A stretch of 10,845 bases of DNA, taken from assembly GCA_041659545.1 (NCBI GenBank), contig JBAZYB010000141.1, positions 1 to 10,845 on the forward strand, read 5' to 3'. The stretch is from Hyphomicrobium_A sp041659545. GTDB taxonomy: Bacteria > Pseudomonadota > Alphaproteobacteria > Rhizobiales > Hyphomicrobiaceae. Each line of letters begins with the position of its first letter. The stretch's first letter is position 1. Shown here piece after piece: positions 1 through 6,910 of this stretch. The position numbers were made by a program, and so were the translations under genes. The notes under the pieces are model-generated. The model was not told the DNA's origin. It did no database searches and saw only the letters and a program-made list of their open reading frames with translations.

Positions 1-2
1 CG

Positions 3-3000
3 ATCACCAACTCCGGTACGGCCGAGAGTTTCGTTGTGAACGACGATGCCGCCGACACGACACCATTCGTCATCGATGCCGCCGGCAATGTTGGTATCGG
101 TGCAACTTTGCCTTCGGAAAAACTGCATGTCGGCGGCGGTAATATCCTGTTGGACAATGCCCGGGTCCTGCGGTGGAAGGACTCGACGGGCTCAGTTCGC
201 AATATCATCACGTACAACGCCGCCAATAACCTCACCCTCTACACCGATAGCATAAATGGCAACGACGTCACGCTTGGCGCGCGCGGCACCGAGGTTATTC
301 GCATCAAGCAAAATAACGCTAGCGTTGGTATCGGTACAATGACGCCTCAATCGAAACTCGACGTGGCGGGCGGTGTGAAGATCGGCGCCGATGCCGTGTG
401 CAATGCGTCGAAAGCGGGAATGGTCGCTTGGAACGCAAGCCAGTTTCAGATCTGCGACGGGACGACCTTCAGAAACGTCAGCGCCATCGGAGCCCTCGAC
501 GATGTCGGCGACGTGTACCTGAGTGAGACGGGCAACTCAGAGCCCAACAACAACGAGGTCCTCGCCTGGAACGCCACCGACAACAGGTGGGAGGCGAAGA
601 ACATCAACTCCGTCGGCTCCGCCGTGTCGACGCCCGGCGGTTCCGACAAAGAGGTCCAGTTCAATGACGGCGGTGCGTTCAACGGCGATGCCGAACTCGT
701 TTGGGATAACACGAATAAGCGTCTCGGCATCGGGACGGGAACACCTGCAAGACCGTTCGATGTTTCTGCCGATGTAGATGAGGTTGCATCCATCCGTCGC
801 GAAACTGGTAGCCAGTGGGGCTATCTCGGCTTCTATGTCGGCGGGACGTGGACCGGCGCGGTTGGTTCCAATCCGTCGGGCAACATTGTGCTGTATGCGC
901 CGACCGGAAAGGACTCGGTCCTCTATGGAGGCAGTTCGCCGGTTCTCAATGTTAAGAGTTATGGCAACGTCGGCATCGGGACGTCGTCGCCGGGCGCATC
1001 CGCGTTGCTCGAAGTGTCCTCGACGACGAAGGGCCTACTGCCGCCGCGCATGACGACGGTGCAGCGTACGGCGATTTCATCGCCTGCCACGGGCCTAGTG
1101 GTCTATGACACCGATTTGAATTCGCTTTACATCAAAACGGCCACTGCTTGGGCGGCAGTGGGTAGCGGCGGCAGTTCGGTTATTTTTTATGCTACGCGGA
1201 CTGCCGGTGACGTTGCTAGCGGCGACACGATCGTCTTCAATAATGAAACCGTGGATTCCGCTAATGCCTACAACAATACGACAGGTATCTTTACCGCGCC
1301 GCTAGCAGGAACGTACCAGTTCAACTGGGGAGGCATCGGCAATACCACCAACGACACTTACTACATTTATCTTTATAAGAATGGCGCAGGTACCGGCGCG
1401 TCCGTGCGCATCGATACGGCGGCCACCGGGGCTGAGTATGGAACTGGCAGTGCCACGCGGTATCTGACACTTGCGCAGGGTGATACGGTGAACGCGCACC
1501 ATATTTCAGCAAGTGGCTCAGCTTTGTATGGAAGCGGTGCGGGCTATGCTTTCCTGGGCGGGCATCTGGTTACAGGTGGCGGTGGCGGTAGCGGCGGCAG
1601 TTCGGCAACGGCCAATGCGGGGTATCTGCAAGTTTCGGATGGCAGCACGCTCACCGATTCAGGCACCACGGCTGGCCAGCAGCTTTTCTGGGACAACACC
1701 AACAAACGCCTCGGCATCGGGACGGCGGCGCCGGCTTCCTTGCTTCAGGTCGCCGGCGGAATCCAGCTTGGCGACGACACGGCGACATGTCCCGGCACAT
1801 CGAATGTCAAACTCGGCACGCTGCGCTTCAACGGCGGCAATCTTCAGGTCTGCAAATCCTCCGGCTGGTCGGGCGTCAGTTCAGGCGGCGCGGGCGGGGC
1901 ATTCCGTATAGCGTCTGGGACGTTCGGCTTCACCAACGGAAATTGCACCACTGCAGCAGGCGCTTGCAGCATCGATATTTCGGCAGGCGAGTTTACAACA
2001 ACCCCGACATGCGTCGTGTCGATGAATAATGCGGACGGGACCAACTATTCCGAACACATGGTCATTCAGTCCATCACGACGACAACGCTGAAGGTATGGA
2101 AGGGGCAACACCTCAACAACGGCACGACCATGTCGGGGCGGTGGTTTTGCGCAACGGGAAACGGCGTTGTCAGTGGCGCAGACACCCTTGCGGGCCTGTC
2201 GTGCGCTTCCGGCGAGATCCCGAAATGGAACGGCTCGGCCTGGGCCTGCGCCGCCGTTGGCGGCAGCAGTTCGGCGTCAGGTTTTTCAGCGTCGATTGGC
2301 AGTACGACTATCAGCGCATCGGAAACAGCGCTCGCAAATTATTCCGAAACTTTCGATCTCGGTACCAACTTTAATCCGACAACTGGGATTTTTACAGCTT
2401 CCATAGCGGGACAATATCTCTTTATCGGGCATGTGCATGCGAGCGTTGCCGCAGGCAGTAATTTTCATACGACACTGTATAAGAACGGCTCTGTGCTCCA
2501 ATATGGAAGCCGCGCCTACACCAACGGGGAAAATCCGATGTCCGTTGTGGTGTCGATCGTTACGCTGGCTGTCAACGACACATTACAATTGCGCGTCGCC
2601 AACGGTGCTGGAGGTTCGTCCGTTTTCGCCACATTCGCGGGAACTGCTCTTGCAGGCGGCGGCAGCGGCGGAAGTGCTACGCCAGCCGGGACCGCCGGCC
2701 AGATCCAGTTCAATGAAAGCAGTGCGTTGCAGGCCGACGCGGCCCTGCACTGGGACAATACCAACAAGCGCCTCGGCATCGGGACGGCGACACCTGCTGC
2801 GGCTCTGTCCGTTGTAAAAGGGTCGGATACATGGGCCGCAAACTTTTACGGACTCTCGACGTCCGATACGGTTCGCATCGGAACGCTCAGCGGCGTCGCT
2901 ACCATTGGAGCAAACAACAATGCCGGCAGCGCATGGGCTAATCTATCGATCAATCCTGGAGGCAATACGTACTTCGGTGCGGCCAGCGGCAACGTCGGCA

Positions 3001-3407
3001 TCGGGACGACGAGCCCTTCGTATAAACTGCACGTGGCGGGGCAAGTCGCCGGATCCGGAGCATACGTGAACACGTCAGATGGGCGGCTGAAGAAAAATGT
3101 CGCCGATCTCGGTTACGGTCTCGATGCCGTCATGCGCCTGCGGCCCGTGTCCTTTACTTGGAAGGATCAATCGGAGGATTGGCAGAAAGGACGCAAACTT
3201 GGCCTCATCGCGCAGGAGGCCGAGAAGATCGTGCCCGAAGTCGTCACGACAGCGGATGATGCTATGGGGACGAAGAGCATTGCCTATGGTGATCTGACGC
3301 CCATTCTCATCAAGGCCGTGCAGGAGCTCAAAGCCGCGAACGACAACCTGCGCACGATTGTTGAAGAGCAGGGGCGTGCGATAGGGCAGCTAGAACAGGC
3401 TCAATAA
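3..3407 (+). CDS. Phage-tail-fibre-like modular protein with C-terminal peptidase S74 domain (5' partial)
   Basis: The frame is open from base 3 with no stop. A GTG at 36 (taken as residue 1 below) is not credible as the start, because the codons before it read ITNSGTAESFVVND, a normal tail-fibre repeat unit. The visible 1123 residues are a chain of modules ending in V/LGIGT..P (seven or more copies), three of them led by WDNTNKR. Two C1q-like jelly-roll segments lie near residues 380-513 and 748-874; both contain TTGIFTA followed by AG.Y.F and LYKNG. Paired-cysteine modules occur between them. The C-terminus (about 1013-1123) is a peptidase S74 intramolecular chaperone: it starts TSDGRLKKNV, with Ser1014 and Lys1019 at the spacing of the known Ser-Lys dyad, and ends in a coiled-coil-like helix. 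In known S74 proteins this domain drives trimer folding and then cuts itself off just before the Ser. Known homologues are phage fibres or spikes and bacterial surface proteins. No other phage structural gene is visible, so a prophage origin is inference. Confidence 0.88.
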   Translation: MTNSGTAESFVVNDDAADTTPFVIDAAGNVGIGATLPSEKLHVGGGNILLDNARVLRWKDSTGSVRNIITYNAANNLTLYTDSINGNDVTLGARGTEVIRIKQNNASVGIGTMTPQSKLDVAGGVKIGADAVCNASKAGMVAWNASQFQICDGTTFRNVSAIGALDDVGDVYLSETGNSEPNNNEVLAWNATDNRWEAKNINSVGSAVSTPGGSDKEVQFNDGGAFNGDAELVWDNTNKRLGIGTGTPARPFDVSADVDEVASIRRETGSQWGYLGFYVGGTWTGAVGSNPSGNIVLYAPTGKDSVLYGGSSPVLNVKSYGNVGIGTSSPGASALLEVSSTTKGLLPPRMTTVQRTAISSPATGLVVYDTDLNSLYIKTATAWAAVGSGGSSVIFYATRTAGDVASGDTIVFNNETVDSANAYNNTTGIFTAPLAGTYQFNWGGIGNTTNDTYYIYLYKNGAGTGASVRIDTAATGAEYGTGSATRYLTLAQGDTVNAHHISASGSALYGSGAGYAFLGGHLVTGGGGGSGGSSATANAGYLQVSDGSTLTDSGTTAGQQLFWDNTNKRLGIGTAAPASLLQVAGGIQLGDDTATCPGTSNVKLGTLRFNGGNLQVCKSSGWSGVSSGGAGGAFRIASGTFGFTNGNCTTAAGACSIDISAGEFTTTPTCVVSMNNADGTNYSEHMVIQSITTTTLKVWKGQHLNNGTTMSGRWFCATGNGVVSGADTLAGLSCASGEIPKWNGSAWACAAVGGSSSASGFSASIGSTTISASETALANYSETFDLGTNFNPTTGIFTASIAGQYLFIGHVHASVAAGSNFHTTLYKNGSVLQYGSRAYTNGENPMSVVVSIVTLAVNDTLQLRVANGAGGSSVFATFAGTALAGGGSGGSATPAGTAGQIQFNESSALQADAALHWDNTNKRLGIGTATPAAALSVVKGSDTWAANFYGLSTSDTVRIGTLSGVATIGANNNAGSAWANLSINPGGNTYFGAASGNVGIGTTSPSYKLHVAGQVAGSGAYVNTSDGRLKKNVADLGYGLDAVMRLRPVSFTWKDQSEDWQKGRKLGLIAQEAEKIVPEVVTTADDAMGTKSIAYGDLTPILIKAVQELKAANDNLRTIVEEQGRAIGQLEQAQ
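702..745 (+). repeat. WDNTNKRLGIGT coding repeat, copy 1
   Basis: First of three near-identical stretches of about 44-47 bases inside the tail-fibre-like gene, encoding WDNTNKRLGIGTGTPA. It sits at the end of a module that begins with VQFND. The other copies are at 1689-1735 and 2751-2797. Confidence 0.85.
1689..1735 (+). repeat. WDNTNKRLGIGT coding repeat, copy 2
   Basis: Second copy, encoding WDNTNKRLGIGTAAPA. It directly follows the first C1q-like segment and a short linker module. DNA identity to the other copies is high (gggac/taacaccaa... and a shared ctcggcatcgggacgg core). Confidence 0.85.
2751..2797 (+). repeat. WDNTNKRLGIGT coding repeat, copy 3
   Basis: Third copy, encoding WDNTNKRLGIGTATPA. 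It directly follows the second C1q-like segment and an IQFNES module that resembles the VQFND module before copy 1. Confidence 0.85.
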
Positions 3408-3455
3408 TTTCCATATTGCCAGAATGATAATGTTTCTTACGGAAACTATCTGAGG

Positions 3456-3794
3456 CTAGGCTTGGTAATTGAAGTGCCGGCCTTCGCCATGGTCGTAGAG
3501 CTGCACGCTATCCCCGTTTACGGTTCCGCTGAAATGGTGGCCGTCGCCATGATCATAGCCTGAGAACGAATTCCCGTTCACATTGAGCGTGATGTGGCTC
3601 CCAAGGCCATGATGATAGAGCCCGGAGCTACTCCCGGAGATGTGCGCTCCCGCGTCATGATCGTAGGCGTTCGCGCCGCTGCCCGACATGTGGGTGTGCC
3701 GACCTGCGTCGTAGCTATAAACAGTGCCGCCTGACCGTCCTTTTATCCTGGCAGCTGCCGCATGGGCGATAGCCCGTCGTGTTTCTTCCTTCAT
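3456..3794 (-). CDS. Small YDHG..H tandem-repeat protein of unknown function
   Basis: A 112-residue protein; its ATG at 3794 is preceded by an AGGAG ribosome site at a good distance. Residues 1-20 are a basic, Ala-rich probable helix. The rest is five imperfect repeats of the form Y-D/H-x-G-x-G-x-H followed by a Ser/Gly/Asn turn, with the tyrosines of the last four at 44, 60, 80 and 100, giving a period of 16 and then 20 residues. Examples are YDHDAGAHISGS, YDHGDGHHFSG and YDHGEGRHFNY. The pattern suggests a short beta-repeat fold with regularly placed Tyr and His. I recognise similar YDYG-type repeats in uncharacterised bacterial proteins but know no function. There is no signal peptide or membrane segment, so it is probably cytosolic. 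It is last in the minus-strand operon, 63 bases after the beta flower gene, and faces the tail-fibre gene convergently. Confidence 0.7.
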   Translation of the reverse strand: MKEETRRAIAHAAAARIKGRSGGTVYSYDAGRHTHMSGSGANAYDHDAGAHISGSSSGLYHHGLGSHITLNVNGNSFSGYDHGDGHHFSGTVNGDSVQLYDHGEGRHFNYQA

Positions 3795-3857
3795 CTGGTC
3801 TTCTCCTGTAGCCGCGCGTTGGCCAGTGGTATGCGGTGAACCGGCATTGCTGCCGAG

Positions 3858-4151
3858 CTAAAGGGATGGGAAATCCTCATACCCTGCAATCATGACGTAG
3901 CCGACATATCCCACGTATGGGATTGTGCCGACGCGCCTTCCGTAGGGAGAGAATGAGGAGCCTCTTTGAGCTCTGCCGTTCCGATCGGTGATCAGACGGT
4001 TGTCGCTACGGAGCTCGCCGAGATAACGGCCGTCCGGTCCAAAGATCAGGTCCCCCTGAAATGGACCGACGTGCCGGCCGTCATGAGTCCACAAGCTATC
4101 CCCGTCCCGGTAGCCGAAGAATTCGCCGCCCCACTTCCACAATGCTTTCAT
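3858..4151 (-). CDS. 4-fold beta flower (4FBF) domain protein
   Basis: A 97-residue protein beginning MKALWKWGGEFFGY and containing the family's successive short strand units: GYRDGDSLWTHDGRHVG, then GDLIFGPDGRYLGEL, then NRLITDRNG, then a Gly/Tyr-rich tail (YVGYVGYV...GYEDFPS). This is the pattern of the small protein family named 4-fold beta flower; its molecular function is not known to me. I chose ATG 4151 rather than the in-frame GTG two codons earlier. The GGAGG site lies 5 bases before the ATG but touches the GTG directly. The ATG also overlaps the stop of the E1-JAB gene as ATGA, which suggests translational coupling and hence a shared role or fixed ratio with the conjugation enzymes. 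Its link to that system is context only. Confidence 0.85.
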   Translation of the reverse strand: MKALWKWGGEFFGYRDGDSLWTHDGRHVGPFQGDLIFGPDGRYLGELRSDNRLITDRNGRAQRGSSFSPYGRRVGTIPYVGYVGYVMIAGYEDFPSL

Positions 4152-5635
4152 TTCCACCTCCGGATGAGATTTGAGAGCATCGATGCGCCGCTAGTCAGCC
4201 ACGAGCTGCGCGAGGGCGTCTTACTTTCGGTCTCGTCAGAGAACGGCCGTGGTCCCGTCACCGCGATTCCGGAATCGTCACCCATCGCCACGAGGCCTGG
4301 GAACGGGCAGGTAGGCTTGCACGCGCCGAACTGCGGCGGCTCCATCTGGCTTCCAACGAAATGATAGATTTGGGCACCCGGATTGGACAGATCCAGAGGC
4401 GCGACAGCGTAGGCAAGCATCTGCAGGACCTGCAAGCTGCCGCACGAGAGCGCAAACGCGTAAACATTCTCCCGCGCACGCAACGGGTGATCCTTGGGCA
4501 ATCCCTCGATGTATTTCGGATCGTCGAGAAAGCCCTCGCGTTCCAGCTGCACGGCGCTTGGCACGTACTGACCAAGGCATTGCAGGCACGGCCTCGTTAC
4601 AGTCGCGGTGTGCGCCCGCCAGTCTGCCGCTGCCAGCTTTCCGAACTTGTTCGCTCGCACATTGATGCCGCCGTCGAACACCGGGATGAGGTGCGCATAA
4701 GCAATCAGATTGAGCGCGTATCGGCCCCAGGGACGATCGACGCAACAGATCAGCATGTCGCAATCGAGCGCGGCGCTGAAGCCTTCATCTTCGTAGACCG
4801 CGAGCCGCAGAAACTCGACGTCGAACCTTCGTGCAGTGGCACGGACTTTCAGGTGCTCGGCGAGAACGTCGACCTTGAACCGCCCGATATCGGCTCGCGT
4901 CGCATAGAGGAGCCGATCGAGATTGTGTTCTTCGACCTTGTCGAAATCGAGCAGAAGCACGTCTTCGAATCCCATACGGCCCAACGCGTCGGCGACAACG
5001 CCGCCTACGCTGCCACCTCCGATGACCCCGATCCGCATGCGGGTGAGATCAGCCTGGCACTTATCGCCCCACGCGGAGATCGTTCTGATTTGCGCCCGCA
5101 TGGGCGTCGGCACCGGCGCCAGCTGGTCGAAGTAGTGAACCTTGATGCGCTCGCCCAAGACGCGGACTGTCGCGCAGAATTGCCGCGTGTAGGTCCGTGG
5201 TGCAGTCCGCTCCCAGAAGCGGGCGCTCCAAGTGTGATCTCCGGCCAGGGTCAAACCGACGAACGGGCGGTCGGTGGCCCCGAAGACGGCGCCCGCGATG
5301 CCTTGTTCTGTTGTGATGTCATCGCGGCTCATGCCCTGCCATCCGCGTCCCATGGGATGGCTGTGCAGGAGGGCCAGTCCCGCCCCCTCCGCCGCCGCCG
5401 CTGCAAGGGCCCGTTCAAGATAGGCAGGCTGGAAGCTTACATTGCCGTGGACGTTGCGTTCGTCGGGATGAGGCAGCAGCAGCTTTTGGACGATGGCAGT
5501 GCTACGGCTTCGCCCCGTGCTCGGTCGCCACAAAGCGAAACACAGGTCTTCCTGACCGTCGGCGCGAAGCAGGTGGGCGCGGGCTTCTTCCGCGACCTGC
5601 TCCGTCATCGCCGCACTGCGATTGGCGCGGCTCAT
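4148..5635 (-). CDS. JAMM/JAB peptidase-E1 (ThiF) adenylyltransferase fusion
   Basis: A 495-residue two-domain enzyme counted from ATG 5635. The N-terminal half is a JAB/JAMM metalloprotease-like domain with an upstream Glu29 (QEDLCFALW) and the metal motif HSHP...S..D (His91, His93, Ser103, Asp106). The spacing between the second His and Ser is two residues longer than the classical motif. The C-terminal half is an E1/ThiF fold. It has a nucleotide loop GGGSVG at 206-211, a LDFD...HNLDR motif (Asp230, Asp232, Asn238, Arg241) that contacts ATP in this family, CVDRPWGR near 299-306, and paired CLQC (350/353) and CKPTC (439/443) as a likely zinc site. Known relatives adenylate the C-terminus of ubiquitin-like proteins (E1 half) and trim or remove them (JAB half). 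The start at 5635 forms ATGA with the E2 stop; starting at 5701 would need a 70-base overlap. The transfer cysteine of the E1 could not be assigned with confidence. Confidence 0.92.
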   Translation of the reverse strand: MSRANRSAAMTEQVAEEARAHLLRADGQEDLCFALWRPSTGRSRSTAIVQKLLLPHPDERNVHGNVSFQPAYLERALAAAAAEGAGLALLHSHPMGRGWQGMSRDDITTEQGIAGAVFGATDRPFVGLTLAGDHTWSARFWERTAPRTYTRQFCATVRVLGERIKVHYFDQLAPVPTPMRAQIRTISAWGDKCQADLTRMRIGVIGGGSVGGVVADALGRMGFEDVLLLDFDKVEEHNLDRLLYATRADIGRFKVDVLAEHLKVRATARRFDVEFLRLAVYEDEGFSAALDCDMLICCVDRPWGRYALNLIAYAHLIPVFDGGINVRANKFGKLAAADWRAHTATVTRPCLQCLGQYVPSAVQLEREGFLDDPKYIEGLPKDHPLRARENVYAFALSCGSLQVLQMLAYAVAPLDLSNPGAQIYHFVGSQMEPPQFGACKPTCPFPGLVAMGDDSGIAVTGPRPFSDETESKTPSRSSWLTSGASMLSNLIRRWK

Positions 5636-5979
5636 TGGGAATCCCACAATTTCCAGATGTGGCTCATATACGCGGCGACGGTGCGCTTGCTGTTCTGCCA
5701 CTCGGGAAAAGGCCGCGACCAGTATTGCCAGCTCCCGCCGGCAGCGGCGTCGAACACCTTCGCCTGCTTTTTGTGTATTCCGGCGGTAGGGTGCGGCCCG
5801 CTCTGCGCGTTGATCGGATGGACCTCCGGTGACAGATAGGGACCGGTCGGCGCATTCATAGGAAAGTCGACAGGTACGACCAGCCCAAGCCGGAAGGTCT
5901 TGCCGGCATGCGGCCCCGTCTCGATCACATAATCGAAGACCACATGGCTATCGTGGCCCTTAAGCGGCGTCGGCTGCAA
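5632..5979 (-). CDS. E2/UBC-fold protein, 5' end lost in assembly gap
   Basis: 115 visible residues begin right at the N gap (LQPTPLKGHDSHVVFDY). The pattern fits a prokaryotic E2: two central strands, then PVDFPMNAPTGPYLSP, then HPIN (54-57) resembling the UBC HPN motif, GIH (67-69), an SWQYWSRPF block (83-91) and a C-terminal helix ending WKLWDSQ. No cysteine exists in this part; His69 lies where UBC proteins have the catalytic Cys in a GxIC context. That alignment is my inference. The missing N-terminal helix is probably the segment TGVIAFMNGLRQLG just before the gap, which is in the multiubiquitin frame; the two may therefore be one polypeptide. The TTG touching the gap is not a credible start. 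The stop overlaps the E1-JAB ATG by ATGA. The role is presumably to receive or position the ubiquitin-like protein from the E1. Confidence 0.8.
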   Translation of the reverse strand: MQPTPLKGHDSHVVFDYVIETGPHAGKTFRLGLVVPVDFPMNAPTGPYLSPEVHPINAQSGPHPTAGIHKKQAKVFDAAAGGSWQYWSRPFPEWQNSKRTVAAYMSHIWKLWDSQ

Positions 5980-5989
5980 NNNNNNNNNN
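5980..5989. other. Assembly gap of ten Ns inside a gene
   Basis: Ten undetermined bases. The multiubiquitin frame reaches the gap with one leftover base (a T on the coding strand) and the E2 frame leaves it on a codon boundary. Reading through as one gene therefore needs a true gap length of 3n+2. The literal ten bases would shift the frame, so ten is probably a placeholder. Confidence 0.97.
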
Positions 5990-6824
5990 AACCAAGCTGC
6001 CGCAGACCGTTCATGAAAGCGATCACGCCGGTCTGATGCTGCGGATCGGAGACCGTCATGGGTCCGGTGCAGATGACCTGGAACTTGAGGCCCTTCCTCA
6101 GCCGGATAGGTTCATCGCCCTTGTCCTTGTAGCTGATGCGCTCATGCTTCGTGATCTGCACGAGGTAGTGGTTTGCCGGGTTCTTGTTCGTCGCCCCCTG
6201 GATGATCTCGTTCGGGGTCATGACACGCCGCGGCGCCTCGTAAGGTTCCCCGTCAACGACGATTGTGATCAGCCCGCGCGGCGGCCTGGACTTAAGGCGC
6301 TCCACGCCCGCCTTGCCGATACGGACTTCGTCATCGTCCTCGATGATCTTGTCCGGAGCATCGTCACGCTCGAGCAGAAGCTCGTCGTCGTCGTCCACGC
6401 CTGCGAGAAGCTTGATGGCCCGTCCGCTCAACGTCTCGCGGGGCCACTCGAAACACAGGCCGTTGACGAAGAACCTGTCCGTGCCGGCGCCCTTGATGAC
6501 GAAGATCCGTGCGGGCGTGGCAAGGTCCACCAGCTCGTTCGGCCGAATAGTCTCCAGCTCGAAACTCGGCAGCTGCTGAAGGATGACGTATTCCTCGACC
6601 GGGTGCGCCTGGACCGCGTCCGCGATCTGGCTTCCGGTGACCTTCCTGTCGTCGAACGACACCTCGTTGAACTGGAAGGTCTCATCCGAGACGAGCGCAG
6701 TGTGCCCGTGGCCGGTTCCGATGCCGGATTCGGCGGGTTCCTGCTCCGAATCGCTCTGGCGGCCGTCGCGATAGGATCGGGTGTCCTGGTTAATTTCTTT
6801 CCTGTTATCAATGTCTTGTGGCAT
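5990..6824 (-). CDS. Multiubiquitin protein (three ubiquitin-like domains), 3' end lost in gap
   Basis: 278 visible residues from ATG 6824. A polar, probably disordered leader (1-48) precedes three beta-grasp domains of the multiubiquitin type: about 49-113 (FQFNEVSFDDRKVTGSQIAD...LVDLATPARIFV), 116-179 (RFFVNGLCFEW...DDDDELLLERDD...IGKAG) and 185-254 (ITIVVDGEPYEAPRRVMTP...LRKGLKFQV). Each shows the family plan: a first hairpin, a T-x-x-x-I helix start and a later acidic strand. In this family such proteins are the ubiquitin-like partner of E1-JAB and E2 enzymes. No free C-terminal Gly-Gly is visible. Instead the frame continues past ICTGPMTVS into what looks like the first helix of the E2 domain, so a Ubl-E2 fusion is likely. 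ATG 6824 is preferred over ATG 6827 because the AAAGGAGG site is 5 bases away instead of 2. This is the first gene of the operon. Confidence 0.85.
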
Positions 6825-6829
6825 CATTG

Positions 6830-6837
6830 CCTCCTTT
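6830..6837 (-). promoter_or_regulatory. Strong ribosome binding site for the multiubiquitin gene
   Basis: AAAGGAGG on the minus strand, a near-perfect Shine-Dalgarno sequence. It is 5 bases from ATG 6824 and 2 bases from ATG 6827, which decides the start. Confidence 0.85.
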
Positions 6838-6873
6838 TCAAAGTTGGACTAGACTTGGTGCAGCGTCTAAATC

Positions 6874-6901
6874 TAGACTTAATCTAGATGTAGACTAATA
6901 T
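6874..6901 (+). promoter_or_regulatory. Candidate promoter of the antitoxin-toxin operon
   Basis: TAGACT (6874-6879, 4/6 to TTGACA), 16 bases, then TAATAT (6896-6901, 4/6 to TATAAT), placed 37 bases before ATG 6938. It overlaps the candidate minus-strand promoter and the CTAGA repeats. Both boxes are weak, so this is tentative. Confidence 0.35.
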
Positions 6902-6910
6902 GTATGTCAA
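6881..6910 (-). promoter_or_regulatory. Candidate promoter of the ubiquitin-like operon
   Basis: On the minus strand a perfect TTGACA (6910-6905) is followed after 18 bases by TAGATT (6886-6881), a 4/6 match to TATAAT. The -10 box lies inside a TCTAGA repeat and the spacer covers a TAGTCTA repeat. A protein bound to these repeats would block RNA polymerase. Not experimentally shown. Confidence 0.5.

Noticed and set aside
36..38. GTG as start of the tail-fibre-like gene
   Set aside because: The codons before it continue the same repeat module in frame to the left edge, and no ribosome site precedes it.
3432..3446. Possible terminator hairpin GTTTC-TTACG-GAAAC between the convergent genes
   Set aside because: The stem is only five mostly A-T pairs and there is no T tract on either side, so it cannot be called a terminator.
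5636..5701. Upstream start (5701) for the E1-JAB gene
   Set aside because: It would overlap the E2 C-terminal helix by 70 bases and adds a non-domain leader; the ATGA overlap at 5635 is far more typical.
4361..5839. Long plus-strand open frame of 492 codons opposite the E1-JAB gene
   Set aside because: It is antisense to a gene with clear JAMM and E1 motifs, shows no recognisable domain, and has the composition expected of a GC-rich shadow frame.
5925..6827. Reading straight through the ten Ns to give a 300-residue protein ending CSRRRLRATIAM...
   Set aside because: The tail is out of frame with the clear E2 sequence, so it is an artefact of the placeholder gap length.
6036..6887. Plus-strand open frame of 283 codons opposite the multiubiquitin gene
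   Set aside because: Shadow of the multiubiquitin coding strand; no motif, and it runs through the divergent promoter region.
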